A DNA stretch of 22,376 nt from Bacillota bacterium (GCA_023393115.1 JAEWMS010000046.1:1-22376); one strand, 5' to 3'; positions 1-8,311 are shown, counted from the stretch's first letter. Notes: generated by a model from the sequence alone, not told the origin. A program made the numbers and translations.

Positions 1-235
1 TTTTAATAAATAACAATGCTTCATTAGTCCCAATGGATCTCTGAAGTAATAGAAGTTCGTCAGGTAATATTGCATCCGGATTCTTAAGTATTAATTGCAT
101 AATCATCAAGTAATCCATTGTCCTGACTTTAAGTTTCTTTTGTTTACTTTCAGTAGATGAAGGCTTTCTTTGTGAATTCGAACTCCATCCACTATATGAG
201 TCAGGCTTCTTTTCAGGCGCCATTCTGGTGTACAT
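1..235 (-). CDS. Unrecognised protein, N-terminal part only (runs off the window)
   Basis: An open frame of 78 codons starts at 235 and continues past the left edge. The start is supported by GGAGTG eight bases upstream. The first 40 residues are hydrophilic and rich in Lys, Ser and Pro (MYTRMAPEKKPDSYSG...), with no signal peptide or membrane segment. A more hydrophobic helical stretch follows (VRTMDYLMIMQLILKNPD, then LPDELLLLQRS). A second in-frame ATG lies at 223. I do not recognise a family. It follows pncB on the same strand with 112 bases between them. Its ribosome site is the 3' arm of a long hairpin, so translation may be controlled there. Confidence is moderate that it is a gene; there is no function call. 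Confidence 0.55.
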   Translation of the reverse strand, partial: MYTRMAPEKKPDSYSGWSSNSQRKPSSTESKQKKLKVRTMDYLMIMQLILKNPDAILPDELLLLQRSIGTNEALLFIK

Positions 236-240
236 AATAT

Positions 241-330
241 TTCACTCCAAAAATATACTTTTAAGTAGTTGAGTCAAAATACATCTCTGTATTCATTACA
301 CTCTACCTGTAAAGTAATTTTTGGAGTGAA
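241..330 (-). promoter_or_regulatory. Long hairpin that pairs the Shine-Dalgarno site of the ORF at 235
   Basis: The arms 241-254 and 317-330 are perfect 14-bp inverted complements. Pairing continues for six more bases (AAAGTA with TACTTT) after one bulged base, giving about 20 bp. The loop contains a smaller 6-bp hairpin (AATACA/TGTATT around 278-293). Read on the minus strand, the 3' arm holds the GGAGTG ribosome site of the next ORF, so the folded RNA would hide it. A regulatory role is inferred. Confidence 0.5.
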
Positions 331-347
331 TTTAACAACCGTCAATT

Positions 348-1820
348 TTATTTAGTTTGTCTTTTGGGCGTATTCATTGAATCGGCAGAATAATCCTGTA
401 ACAATCTCTGTTTTTCATCCCAAAGTTTTTTGGACAAATCTACATAATATTTATGGGGATTTTCAAATCTCTTTACCTCGTCCCATATGGTTTCCAGCTG
501 AGCCTGACAAAACGCCTTTATCTGCTGGGTATTGGGGCTTTCATATATACATTTGCCTTTCTTAAATATTTGCACTAACAGTTTGTGTGCTCTGAACCCG
601 GTCAGTGTCTTTCTCTTCCAGGTATATTCAGGGTCAAATATTTCATAGGCTTCGTTCTCATCAATTACCTCGTCATGTAATGTTATTACATCTGCAATTG
701 CCTTATTGCTCTCATTATCAAACAATCTGTAAATCTGCTTGAAACATGGATTGGTTACCTTTCCCACATTCTCACTCAGCTTGATTTTTGGTATAATCTT
801 ACCCTCTTCCTCAACAGCAACCAGTTTATATACTCCACCAAAAACCGGTTCAGATCTTGAAGTTATTAGTCTTTCGCCAACTCCGAACTGATCAACTTGG
901 GCTCCTTCAATCAATATATCTCTGATTATGAATTCATCCAGAGAGTTTGAAGCCACAATTTTACAATCAGGAAATCCCGCCTGATCAAGCATTTTTCTGG
1001 CAGCTTTGGACAGATAGGTAATATCACCCGAATCAATCCTTATACCCTTTGGTCTGAACCCTCTGGGTACAATCTCGTCATTAAAAGCTTTAATTGCATT
1101 GGGCACTCCTGACTTTAATGTATTATAAGTATCCACCAAAAGAGTACAGTTATCAGGGTAGGTTTTTGCATAGGTGCGGAACGCATCCAATTCGTTCGGA
1201 AACATCTGAATCCAGCTGTGAGCCATTGTTCCGATAGCAGGAATGTTAAATTCCTTTTCTGCTATTGTACAAGCTGTTCCAATACATCCACCGATATATG
1301 CAGCTCTCGCCCCATAAATGGCACCATCATATCCCTGAGCCCTTCTGGAACCGAACTCCATAACAGCTCTTCCTTGCGCAGCCCTGACTATTCTATTTGC
1401 TTTCGTAGCAATCAGGCTTTGATGATTAACAGTAAGCAAAATCATTGTTTCAATAAATTGGGCTTCAATTACAGGACCTCGTACTATAACTACCGGCTCA
1501 CCCGGGAAAATTGGTGTCCCTTCCGGAACAGCCCATACATCACAGCTGAATTTGAAATTCTTCAGGTACTGCAGAAAATCTTCACTAAACTGATTTCTGC
1601 TTCTCAAATACTCGATATCTGCCTGACTGAATTCAAGGTTTTCCAAGTATTGTATAACCTGCTCCACTCCAGCCATGATTGCAAATCCGCCATTGTCAGG
1701 TACTTTTCTGAAAAACATATCGAAATAGGCAATCTTGTCCTTCCAACCGTTTTGAAAATAGCCATTGGCCATTGTTATTTCATAAAAATCAGTGAGCATT
1801 GTTAAGTTCATGTTGTTCAT
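348..1820 (-). CDS. pncB: Nicotinate phosphoribosyltransferase
   Basis: Cytosolic enzyme of the Preiss-Handler NAD salvage pathway. It joins nicotinate to PRPP to give nicotinate mononucleotide, driven by ATP. The 490-residue length is normal for the Firmicute form. Visible family signatures are the N-terminal MLTDFYEITMANGYF, EFGSRRAQGYDGAI (about 155-168), GTMAHSWIQMFP with the His (about 201) that is phosphorylated in this family, LLVDTYNT (about 227) and RIDSGDI (about 261-267). The start has AAAGGAG eight bases upstream; Met4 is a less likely alternative. It lies 38 bases downstream of the YhfC-family gene on the same strand, probably in one transcript. No key residue is missing. No pyridine nucleotide riboswitch was recognised upstream. 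Confidence 0.95.
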   Translation of the reverse strand: MNNMNLTMLTDFYEITMANGYFQNGWKDKIAYFDMFFRKVPDNGGFAIMAGVEQVIQYLENLEFSQADIEYLRSRNQFSEDFLQYLKNFKFSCDVWAVPEGTPIFPGEPVVIVRGPVIEAQFIETMILLTVNHQSLIATKANRIVRAAQGRAVMEFGSRRAQGYDGAIYGARAAYIGGCIGTACTIAEKEFNIPAIGTMAHSWIQMFPNELDAFRTYAKTYPDNCTLLVDTYNTLKSGVPNAIKAFNDEIVPRGFRPKGIRIDSGDITYLSKAARKMLDQAGFPDCKIVASNSLDEFIIRDILIEGAQVDQFGVGERLITSRSEPVFGGVYKLVAVEEEGKIIPKIKLSENVGKVTNPCFKQIYRLFDNESNKAIADVITLHDEVIDENEAYEIFDPEYTWKRKTLTGFRAHKLLVQIFKKGKCIYESPNTQQIKAFCQAQLETIWDEVKRFENPHKYYVDLSKKLWDEKQRLLQDYSADSMNTPKRQTK

Positions 1821-1858
1821 ATAAATTCTCCTTTATAACCGTGGTCTAGCGAACGGCT

Positions 1859-2683
1859 TTATAAGTACTCCTCAGTTATTACATCTTTTTTCATTGCAAG
1901 CTTGTAGGCTATAAAAGCAACAAATGCGGTTATAATAAGTATAATAAATTCAAGTAAAACAATATTTTGTATAATGTCCCTCTGGAATAATACCGCTAAA
2001 ATATCTACACCGGCGTGTATCAAAACAGCAAACGCAAAATACTGCCATTTTTTATCCCTGACAGCTATGAAAACAAACATCGTCAATGCTATTTGCAGCA
2101 CGAGGGCAATCATTCTCTCCCCTCCTGTTATTAAAAACATATAGGAAGGTGTATCCACCAATGCATCGATTCCTTTATTATAGCTCTCCAGCTGTTCTCC
2201 ACTCATGGACGATGTGACACTTTGGAGTAAGCCTTTATTAAGCATTATGGACATAATAAGGTTTCCTATGGAAGAAATGCCGCCTATCAATATTGCTTCA
2301 AATCCTCCATGACCCAAGCCATAGGATAACCCGGTATTCAAAGGTTCCTCCTTATGAACCTTAAGCAGATATCTGAAACATAAAAACCTTGCTGTCTCTT
2401 CAAATATTCCGGCTGCAAAACCCCCATAAATAGCATAAATAAATATATTTTTATAGATTGCGGACTTAGTAATATCGGTACCGAGTACCAGTACATGCAT
2501 TAGATTTTCAAGGATGGTAACAAAGACCACAAACATAAGAAAACCAAGAAGAGTTGCTTTCCAATTAAGCTTCTTTTTTACCCCCATAAAGACAATAACA
2601 GCTATTGGAACAAATAAAGATAAAACAGTAGATACTGTCATAAATACAATAGACAAAAAACTTACATTTCTTAGTAACTCCAT
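1859..2683 (-). CDS. YhfC-family intramembrane metalloprotease-like protein
   Basis: A 274-residue polytopic membrane protein with about seven or eight hydrophobic segments. It carries the YhfC/CPBP-type motifs: EETAR (about 95-99), GHGGFEA with His125 and Glu129, and HAGVD with His223. In this superfamily such Glu and His residues line a membrane-embedded metal site, so a protease role is likely by family; the substrate is unknown. I place the start at 2683. GGAAGGGGG ends seven bases before that ATG, whereas an in-frame ATG 18 bases upstream (2701) has no ribosome site. It is first in a probable minus-strand transcript with pncB and the ORF at 235. YhfC proteins are not known as NAD genes, so the pairing may be chance. 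Confidence 0.85.
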   Translation of the reverse strand: MELLRNVSFLSIVFMTVSTVLSLFVPIAVIVFMGVKKKLNWKATLLGFLMFVVFVTILENLMHVLVLGTDITKSAIYKNIFIYAIYGGFAAGIFEETARFLCFRYLLKVHKEEPLNTGLSYGLGHGGFEAILIGGISSIGNLIMSIMLNKGLLQSVTSSMSGEQLESYNKGIDALVDTPSYMFLITGGERMIALVLQIALTMFVFIAVRDKKWQYFAFAVLIHAGVDILAVLFQRDIIQNIVLLEFIILIITAFVAFIAYKLAMKKDVITEEYL

Positions 2684-2690
2684 ACCTGCG

Positions 2691-2699
2691 CCCCCTTCC
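2691..2699 (-). promoter_or_regulatory. Ribosome binding site fixing the YhfC-family start at 2683
   Basis: GGAAGGGGG on the minus strand, seven bases before ATG 2683. It lies inside the longer 2701 frame, so that upstream start is unlikely. Confidence 0.6.
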
Positions 2700-2714
2700 A
2701 ATATATACTTATTA

Positions 2715-2744
2715 ATTATATAATTCTAATCAGTATTTGTACAA
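2715..2744 (-). promoter_or_regulatory. Possible sigma-A promoter for the YhfC-pncB transcript
   Basis: On the minus strand TTGTAC (2744-2739), an 18-base spacer and a perfect TATAAT (2720-2715). The -35 box matches consensus at only three of six positions. Transcription would start about 25 bases before the start codon. Confidence 0.35.
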
Positions 2745-2777
2745 TAAGGAATATTATAATAACTTCAGGAGTTATTT

Positions 2778-3524
2778 ATGTATTATGTTGTCTTTGATTT
2801 AGAATTCAATCAGGATTTTTCCTCATTGCAAAAAGATTATAACAGAAGAAACCCGGCACCCAATGAAATAATTCAAATTGGTGCAGTTAAACTGGACGCT
2901 GCTTTCAATTTTGTCGATTCTTTCAACAGCTACATCAAGCCTACCTTCTATGAAAAAGTAAACCCGTTTATTACTGACTTAACAGGGATTTCATCAGAGA
3001 TGCTTCAAAATGCCGGATATTTTCCTGAAATATTTATGGAGTTTATTAAGTTTACCGGAGAAACAGATGTAGTTTTTTGTTTATGGGGGACGTCAGATCT
3101 TAAGGAACTATTCAGGAATGTTGATGCTCATAATTTAACTAGTAAAAGTCTATCAAGAAAGTATATTAACATACAACCTTTTGTTTCACTTTATTTCAAC
3201 TATTCAGTTAAAAACCTTCTAAGACTTGAACATGCTGTTAAAGCCCTTAATATACCGTTAACTTACTCCTTTCACAATGCATATTACGATGCTCTTTATA
3301 CTGCCGAAATATTCAAGATAATATATAGTCCCTTTATGCAGCCTCAGGCTTATGACCCGCTGGAAAAAGAAAAAAGGCCGCCCAGAGAGCCAAAAAAGAT
3401 AATAGATGCAGATGGTCTTATCAAGCAATTCGAGAAGATGTATGCCCGTGAAATGTCTGAGGAGGAAAAAGGTATCATCCTGCTTGCCTATAAAATGGGC
3501 AAAACCGGCCAGTTTTTAAAATAA
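2778..3524 (+). CDS. DEDDh-family 3'-5' exonuclease (KapD-like)
   Basis: A 248-residue soluble protein with a full RNase T/DNA polymerase III epsilon-type exonuclease domain over about residues 1-185. The five acidic and His residues are in place: Asp7 and Glu9 in VVFDLEFNQ, Asp107 in CLWGTSDLKEL, and His166 and Asp171 in FHNAYYDALYTA, spaced as in DEDDh enzymes. It should remove nucleotides from 3' ends using two metal ions. The opening resembles KapD, reported in Bacillus as an inhibitor of the KinA sporulation pathway, but other members act on RNA or DNA, so the substrate is open. The last 60 residues are charged (EKEKRPPREPKK) and may form a separate tail. AGGAG lies six bases before the ATG. 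It is divergent from the YhfC-pncB cluster. Confidence 0.85.
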   Translation: MYYVVFDLEFNQDFSSLQKDYNRRNPAPNEIIQIGAVKLDAAFNFVDSFNSYIKPTFYEKVNPFITDLTGISSEMLQNAGYFPEIFMEFIKFTGETDVVFCLWGTSDLKELFRNVDAHNLTSKSLSRKYINIQPFVSLYFNYSVKNLLRLEHAVKALNIPLTYSFHNAYYDALYTAEIFKIIYSPFMQPQAYDPLEKEKRPPREPKKIIDADGLIKQFEKMYAREMSEEEKGIILLAYKMGKTGQFLK

Positions 3525-3572
3525 AATGTACCATTAGATATTCACTCACATTCGTTATATCACTAAAAAAAT

Positions 3573-3610
3573 ATATGGATTAATCATAGTACCATATGAT
3601 ATTATTTTTT
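3573..3610 (+). terminator. Weak intrinsic terminator after the exonuclease gene
   Basis: ATATGG (3573-3578) pairs with CCATAT (3592-3597), followed by a run of seven T at 3604-3610. The stem is only 6 bp and AT-rich, so efficiency is doubtful. Confidence 0.35.
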
Positions 3611-3646
3611 TATTAAAGTAAGTATAACTGTAAATGGAGTTAATTT

Positions 3647-4696
3647 ATGGATGATAAACTAAAAATAGCTATTGTGGGTTGCGGAGAACACTCCCGTGAA
3701 CACTTGGAGTCAGCCAGAGTTGTTGATGGAATAGAAATAATCGCATGCTGTGATATAAACCGTGAAAGAGCCATGGCTTGTGCATTAAAATATGGGTGTA
3801 AATCCTTCTACACTGAGCTTGAGGACATGTTGAAAACTGAAAACCTGGATGCAGTTATCCTGTGTACATGGCCAATGCAGCATAGAGATCAAATCGAGCT
3901 GTGTCTTTCAATGGGAGTAAAAAATATTTTATGTGAGAAATCCTTAGCGCTTACAAGTGAAGAGGCAATATCAATATGGAATATGTCTGAGGCACATAAT
4001 GCCTTTATTATGGAAGCCTGTAAACATCGACATCATCCGGCAATAAGAAAGCTGGAAAGAATAGTTGATATCGGATATCTTGGTAAAATTGATAGTATAA
4101 GAGCAACCTTCAGCAATTATGAACCCGAAAGTGAACTAAAGCCGGGTTCTGAACTAGACTGGAGATTCAGGAAGGAATGCGGCGGAGGTGTGCCCTACGA
4201 CTGGATGAGCTATCTTGTTAATGCTTGTAATCAATTCAGCAATAGTTTACCAAAAAGGATTTTTTCTTCCGGAAATGAGAGCACAAAGTATGGAATAATT
4301 AATCGTATTTTTGGTATGATTGAGTATGAAAACGGACTCGTTGGAATTATTGAAAGCAGCAAAGAAGCTAATTTCAGTCAGGAACTTCAAATAACCTGTT
4401 CCAATGGAATTCTAAGGCTTCCTATTGCATGGGGAATATATGGAGAAGTCAAAATAACTCAAACTCACAGAAAACAAGATTGGGATTATATTCTGACAGA
4501 TACATATGAAATAGAACAAGCAAATGCTTTTACGTTACAACTAAAAAACTTTACTCAGGTTATCAAAGGATTTGAAAAGCCGGTTATACCTCTTAAACAA
4601 TCAATTATAAACGTACTGACAATAGAAGCTCTTGTTACAAGCATGCTTGAGAAAAAGCCAGTGGATGAAATTGATTTTAAAATGCTAAAAGGGTAG
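3647..4696 (+). CDS. Gfo/Idh/MocA-family oxidoreductase with an altered active site
   Basis: A 349-residue two-domain protein. The N-terminal Rossmann domain opens IAIVGCGEHSREH (about 8-20), with an acidic residue in ACCDINRERA to hold the adenosine ribose, pointing to NAD(P). The C-terminal alpha/beta domain starts near residue 125. The family's usual EKP motif reads CEKSL (Lys98 kept, Pro replaced by Ser). The usual GGGxxxDxGxH motif reads GGGVPYDWMSY: Asp185 is kept, but the catalytic His position is Tyr189. It may therefore act on an unusual sugar or cyclitol, or not be a dehydrogenase. GGAG precedes the ATG by about eight bases. It sits upstream of the PHP gene, separated by 107 AT-rich bases. 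Confidence 0.85.
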   Translation: MDDKLKIAIVGCGEHSREHLESARVVDGIEIIACCDINRERAMACALKYGCKSFYTELEDMLKTENLDAVILCTWPMQHRDQIELCLSMGVKNILCEKSLALTSEEAISIWNMSEAHNAFIMEACKHRHHPAIRKLERIVDIGYLGKIDSIRATFSNYEPESELKPGSELDWRFRKECGGGVPYDWMSYLVNACNQFSNSLPKRIFSSGNESTKYGIINRIFGMIEYENGLVGIIESSKEANFSQELQITCSNGILRLPIAWGIYGEVKITQTHRKQDWDYILTDTYEIEQANAFTLQLKNFTQVIKGFEKPVIPLKQSIINVLTIEALVTSMLEKKPVDEIDFKMLKG

Positions 4697-4717
4697 AATG
4701 AAGAGAATAAATAAAAA

Positions 4718-4780
4718 ATATGAATTAAATATGAATTAATTATAAACAAATCAAAACAAATACATTAATTAATTAATTAA
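4718..4780. repeat. Short tandem AT repeats between two plus-strand genes
   Basis: An 11-bp unit ATATGAATTAA is repeated twice in tandem (4718-4739). It is followed by a 16-base run of four TTAA units (4765-4780), which is a perfect palindrome. This looks like replication slippage in AT-rich DNA; no function is evident. Confidence 0.6.
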
Positions 4781-4803
4781 ATACATAATTAGGAGCAAGG
4801 TAA

Positions 4804-5682
4804 ATGATAGATTTGCACATTCATACAACTTCCTCTGATGGGTCAGACCAGCCTGAGGAAATTCTCAAAAGAGCACAACAACTGGGGCTACAATATATTT
4901 CTATTACCGACCACGACTCTATTGGAGCCTATCAGAAGTTAAAATCAAATGGCAATAGAGAGTATTTCAAAGGCAAAATTATTCCAGGCTGTGAGTTTAC
5001 TGCTGTACACAACGGAAAGCCCATAGAAATACTGGGCTACGGAATTGACCTTGAAACTATAGCTGAAACAGGTATTGTCTCGGATGAAAAGTTTTTTCAA
5101 AGAGAAAACGAATACCTTGAAAAAATGAAGAAGGTATGTAAAAACCTTAATATTTCTTATACCGAGAATCTTTCAATTATAGGCACAAAGTATTTTGCAA
5201 ATCAGGTGATGCATGCTGATCTAAGGAAATATCCCGAAAATGAAAAGCATTTCTCTAAAGAAATCTGGGAAAGCTTGAATGCATTTTACAGAAACTGCGT
5301 AAATAATGAAAACAGTCCGTTTTTTCTAAATCAAGTGAAAAACTATCTCTCGGTAGAGGAAACTGTTGGTCTTATAAAAAATGCCGGCGGAAGAGCATTT
5401 TTGGCTCATCCCTATGGTTATTTTGAGAAGGATTATAAGGAATTTCTGGACTCAATTGTTAGCCTGAAGGCACTTGATGGAATAGAATGTTATCATTCGC
5501 TTCATTCTGTAGAAAAGACAAGTTTTCTTTTGGATTACTGCACCGAGCACAAACTTTATTCTTCAGGTGGAAGCGACTATCATGGCAAACTTAAGCCAAA
5601 TGTTAAGCTTGGAGAAAGCAAACCCGGGGTGAAAATACCTTTTGAGATATTAGAACCTTGGTTACCTCAAAACCTTATATAA
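4804..5682 (+). CDS. PHP-domain phosphoesterase (TrpH/YciV/RNase AM-like)
   Basis: A 292-residue cytosolic protein built on a PHP domain. The metal ligands are visible: His5, His7 and Asp12 in MIDLHIHTTSSDGS, His37 in ITDHDS, Glu64 in PGCEFTA, His202 in FLAHPYGYF, His231 in CYHSLHS, and Asp258 and His260 in GGSDYHGK. Family members are metal-dependent phosphoesterases; relatives with this layout remove 3'-phosphates from nucleoside bisphosphates or degrade RNA from the 5' end. The substrate here is inferred only from that similarity. About 120 residues between Glu64 and His202 form an inserted region. AGGAG is eight bases before the ATG. A strong terminator follows ten bases after the stop. 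Confidence 0.88.
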   Translation: MIDLHIHTTSSDGSDQPEEILKRAQQLGLQYISITDHDSIGAYQKLKSNGNREYFKGKIIPGCEFTAVHNGKPIEILGYGIDLETIAETGIVSDEKFFQRENEYLEKMKKVCKNLNISYTENLSIIGTKYFANQVMHADLRKYPENEKHFSKEIWESLNAFYRNCVNNENSPFFLNQVKNYLSVEETVGLIKNAGGRAFLAHPYGYFEKDYKEFLDSIVSLKALDGIECYHSLHSVEKTSFLLDYCTEHKLYSSGGSDYHGKLKPNVKLGESKPGVKIPFEILEPWLPQNLI

Positions 5683-5692
5683 CCTATAATAT

Positions 5693-5732
5693 AAAAGGAT
5701 CTCTTACTTGTAATTAGTATGAGATCCTTTTT
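5693..5732. terminator. Bidirectional intrinsic terminator
   Basis: A perfect 11-bp stem, AAAAGGATCTC (5693-5703) with GAGATCCTTTT (5721-5731), with T runs reading out in both directions. It ends the plus-strand PHP gene and the convergent minus-strand YhhN/ABC cluster. Confidence 0.85.
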
Positions 5733-5758
5733 GTACTAATTATTTAAGGATAGACTTT

Positions 5759-6454
5759 TTATTCTTCTACAAACTTTCCCGAATACACAATTCCCATCAG
5801 AGCTAGAACATAGGTTGCCCATATAATGGCATCCCTGTATGGAACGTATTTTCCGCCAATTCCTGTTGCGGCAAGGAAGAGGTCGGAAACCACAAACATA
5901 AAAGCTCCCGCAGCAACTAACAGGTACTTTTTCTTAATCTTAACCAGGGGCCAGGAAAACGCGGCCATGGTAGAAACCCATAATCCGTAGCCGAGTACAC
6001 CGTAGGACATAAAGCTTTTGTCTACAGGGAATATCAATAGCCACCACGAGATGAAAGTAACTACCCAGTAAAATATTATGCCTAGGTAAAAAGGTTTACA
6101 CAGCACAGGAGTACCGCTGCTCTTTAGTGTTTTAACAAAAGCGATAATAAATAATACATGTCCAAGACCGAAACAAGCAATACTCGTTACCGTAATAATA
6201 AAAAATGAATTAATTATCGGAATAACGTTGGAGTTAATAAGATCGCCCATGAAACAAAATACCATTCCCAATGCAACAAATTTAGTATAAGCCCTTGACT
6301 TGTTAATATATCTGACTAAAAGTGCTGCCAGTACAAAGGAAAGGCTTAAGCCAATCTTTATTGGCACAGGAAGATTTCCTGAGGGTGCTGAAGAATTAAT
6401 TATTACACCCCAAATATATATTGCTGCCTGAATTATAACTAAAAAATAGAACAT
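5759..6454 (-). CDS. YhhN-family (lysoplasmalogenase-like) membrane protein
   Basis: A 231-residue protein with about eight hydrophobic helices. It carries the YhhN/TMEM86 signatures: an acidic pair in FCFMGDLIN and AAGAFMFVVSDLFLAATG near the C-terminus, followed by YVPYRDAIIWATYVLA. Animal TMEM86B members cleave the vinyl-ether bond of lysoplasmalogens. Clostridia make plasmalogens, so a related activity is plausible but not shown. I chose the start at 6454 because GGAGG lies five bases upstream. The longer frame from 6496 has no ribosome site and would add 14 hydrophilic residues. It lies 51 bases downstream of the ABC pair on the same strand, so it may share their transcript. Confidence 0.85.
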   Translation of the reverse strand: MFYFLVIIQAAIYIWGVIINSSAPSGNLPVPIKIGLSLSFVLAALLVRYINKSRAYTKFVALGMVFCFMGDLINSNVIPIINSFFIITVTSIACFGLGHVLFIIAFVKTLKSSGTPVLCKPFYLGIIFYWVVTFISWWLLIFPVDKSFMSYGVLGYGLWVSTMAAFSWPLVKIKKKYLLVAAGAFMFVVSDLFLAATGIGGKYVPYRDAIIWATYVLALMGIVYSGKFVEE

Positions 6455-6458
6455 TTTA

Positions 6459-6466
6459 ACCTCCGG
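6459..6466 (-). promoter_or_regulatory. Ribosome binding site fixing the YhhN start at 6454
   Basis: CCGGAGGT on the minus strand, with GGAGG five bases before ATG 6454. It falls inside the alternative longer frame, which lacks any such site. Confidence 0.65.
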
Positions 6467-6505
6467 TAAAATAGTTGATAAATTATCTAAATACATATGA
6501 CTTAG

Positions 6506-8311
6506 CTAAACGTTTATATACTGTCCGGCCTGTACGCGCCACATTTCAGCATACTTCCCGTTCATCTCCAATAATTCCTCATGGCTCCCGGCCTCTATTA
6601 TTCTTCCGTTTTCCAGCATGAATATCTTATCGGCCAAACGGGTAGTGGAAAGCCTGTGTGATATGAAAACCACTGTTTTATTTTCAGCTGCCTCCAGCAT
6701 TGATTGGTTCAACTGATATTCTGCTATGGGATCAAGTGCTGAAGATGGCTCATCCAGAATAATAAGGCTTGAATTCTTGTAAAATGCTCTGGATATTGCA
6801 ATTTTCTGAGCCTCTCCCCCCGATAAGTTAACTCCACTCTCCTCAAATTCTGCTGTTAATGGCGTGTCCAGTCCATGTTCAAACTGCTTCAGTCTATCAG
6901 AAAATCCACTTTGTTCCAACGCTGTGATTACTGGCTTTTCCGGAACCTCCTCAGCATTATCCAATAATACATTTTCCTTAACGGTGGCAGCGTACAGCAT
7001 ATAGTCTTGGAAAACCGTCCCCACATAATCGTGGTATTGGGTTACATCATAGTCCTTAATGTCAGTGCCGTCCAGGGAGATTGATCCCTCCTTCACATCA
7101 TAAAGTCGCATAAGCAGCTTGATTAAAGTGGTTTTTCCCGCTCCATTATAGCCAACAAGTGCTATTTTTTCGTAAGGTTTAATCATCAAATTTATGTTGT
7201 TAATAATATTATCTTCTCCCTCTTTGTAGGAAAAAGATATGTTTTCCATCTTAAAAGTCTTTGGCTCCTTAGGTACATCAAGCTTCTTTCTGCTCACTAT
7301 CTTCGGCTGGTAATTCAGGAAGCTGCGAATCTTTTCAACATATAAACTTGTTTCACTGGCATATGGGTAAATTTCTGTTAAGATGCTAAGGCTTCTCTTA
7401 AATCTCCCGAAGGAGTTAAATAAAATAACAACACTGCTATATGAAATCAATTGAAGTACAGTAGCTTTATATACAAGGTAAGCTATGTAAAGTACGTCAC
7501 TTATAAAGTCATTAGATACATAGTCTCTAAGAAAGCTTAAAATGAATTTCTTCTTAGCACTGGCTATATCTATGCTGTATATCTTTCTGTTAGCCTCTTT
7601 AAATCTCTCGAAAAGCTTATTGGAAACCTCAGGATTTAATCTTAACTCCTTTGCATAATCATTCAGGTAAAACACGCGATTAACATAGGCTCTTTTTCTT
7701 TCCTCTGGATTTTTTTCCAGACGTATTTTATAGTTAATCTTATTGAATACCTGCATAAGTATAAAGGAACATATGAAGGAAACGAGCACAAAGAATACCG
7801 AGAGCCAGTCTTTTACAAGGAAGTACGCACCTGTGGTAACAAAGACCGTAAGCCCGGTAAAAAGTTTGTTAAAAAACTCCAAAAGCCTTTCAACCTGCTT
7901 ATCGGATTCTGAAACTGCCAGAACAAACTCATTATAGTACTCAGGATTGTCATAGCACTCCAAGTCCAACTTCTGCGCTTTTTCATATAACATGAACTTT
8001 AACTTCTGTTTCATCTTTGGCAAAGCTTTTGGCGCCAAACTATGGGTAACAATGGCTCCATAGAGCATTCCGATTCCTATTAAAATAAACAGATTGATTA
8101 AAAATACTGCCACATTATGAAAAGGTCGACCATATTCAACAGATTCCAATACATATGCAATACCATAGGTGTGTTCAACAAAAATAAGAATTTGGTTTCT
8201 CAATATATCTAGTATAAATGCTAATATGTATAATGGCGATGCTGAAAAACATATCTTAAGAATAAATAAATTGTTGCTTAATACTTGCTTAAAGGGCTGT
8301 TTCGTCTTCAT
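6506..8311 (-). CDS. ABC exporter half-transporter B (permease plus ATPase)
   Basis: A 601-residue protein with six predicted membrane helices in the first ~320 residues and a C-terminal nucleotide-binding domain. That domain shows Walker A GYNGAGKTT, Q-loop VFQDYML, signature LSGGEAQK (about 496), Walker B LIILDEP with catalytic Glu521, D-loop SALDP and H-loop ISHRLST. The ATPase site is complete. The coupling region contains LECYDNPEYYNE, typical of this exporter subfamily. Its ATG overlaps the stop of the upstream half-transporter by four bases (ATGA), so the two are translationally coupled and should form a heterodimer. GAGGGGG also lies about eight bases upstream. There is no C39 peptidase domain and no peptide precursor gene beside it, so the cargo is unknown. 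Confidence 0.9.
   Translation of the reverse strand: MKTKQPFKQVLSNNLFILKICFSASPLYILAFILDILRNQILIFVEHTYGIAYVLESVEYGRPFHNVAVFLINLFILIGIGMLYGAIVTHSLAPKALPKMKQKLKFMLYEKAQKLDLECYDNPEYYNEFVLAVSESDKQVERLLEFFNKLFTGLTVFVTTGAYFLVKDWLSVFFVLVSFICSFILMQVFNKINYKIRLEKNPEERKRAYVNRVFYLNDYAKELRLNPEVSNKLFERFKEANRKIYSIDIASAKKKFILSFLRDYVSNDFISDVLYIAYLVYKATVLQLISYSSVVILFNSFGRFKRSLSILTEIYPYASETSLYVEKIRSFLNYQPKIVSRKKLDVPKEPKTFKMENISFSYKEGEDNIINNINLMIKPYEKIALVGYNGAGKTTLIKLLMRLYDVKEGSISLDGTDIKDYDVTQYHDYVGTVFQDYMLYAATVKENVLLDNAEEVPEKPVITALEQSGFSDRLKQFEHGLDTPLTAEFEESGVNLSGGEAQKIAISRAFYKNSSLIILDEPSSALDPIAEYQLNQSMLEAAENKTVVFISHRLSTTRLADKIFMLENGRIIEAGSHEELLEMNGKYAEMWRVQAGQYINV

Noticed and set aside
241..330. The hairpin as a miniature transposable element
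   Set aside because: The arms have no flanking target duplication and the ribosome site inside the arm fits a regulatory reading better; copy number cannot be checked here.
1218..1805. 195-codon plus-strand frame opposite pncB
   Set aside because: It lies fully antisense to a well-conserved gene, has no ribosome site and has a Cys/Ser-rich composition typical of a shadow frame.
4765..4780. TTAA run as an operator or insertion site
   Set aside because: A palindrome made only of TTAA units arises easily by slippage in AT-rich DNA; there is no flanking evidence of an element.
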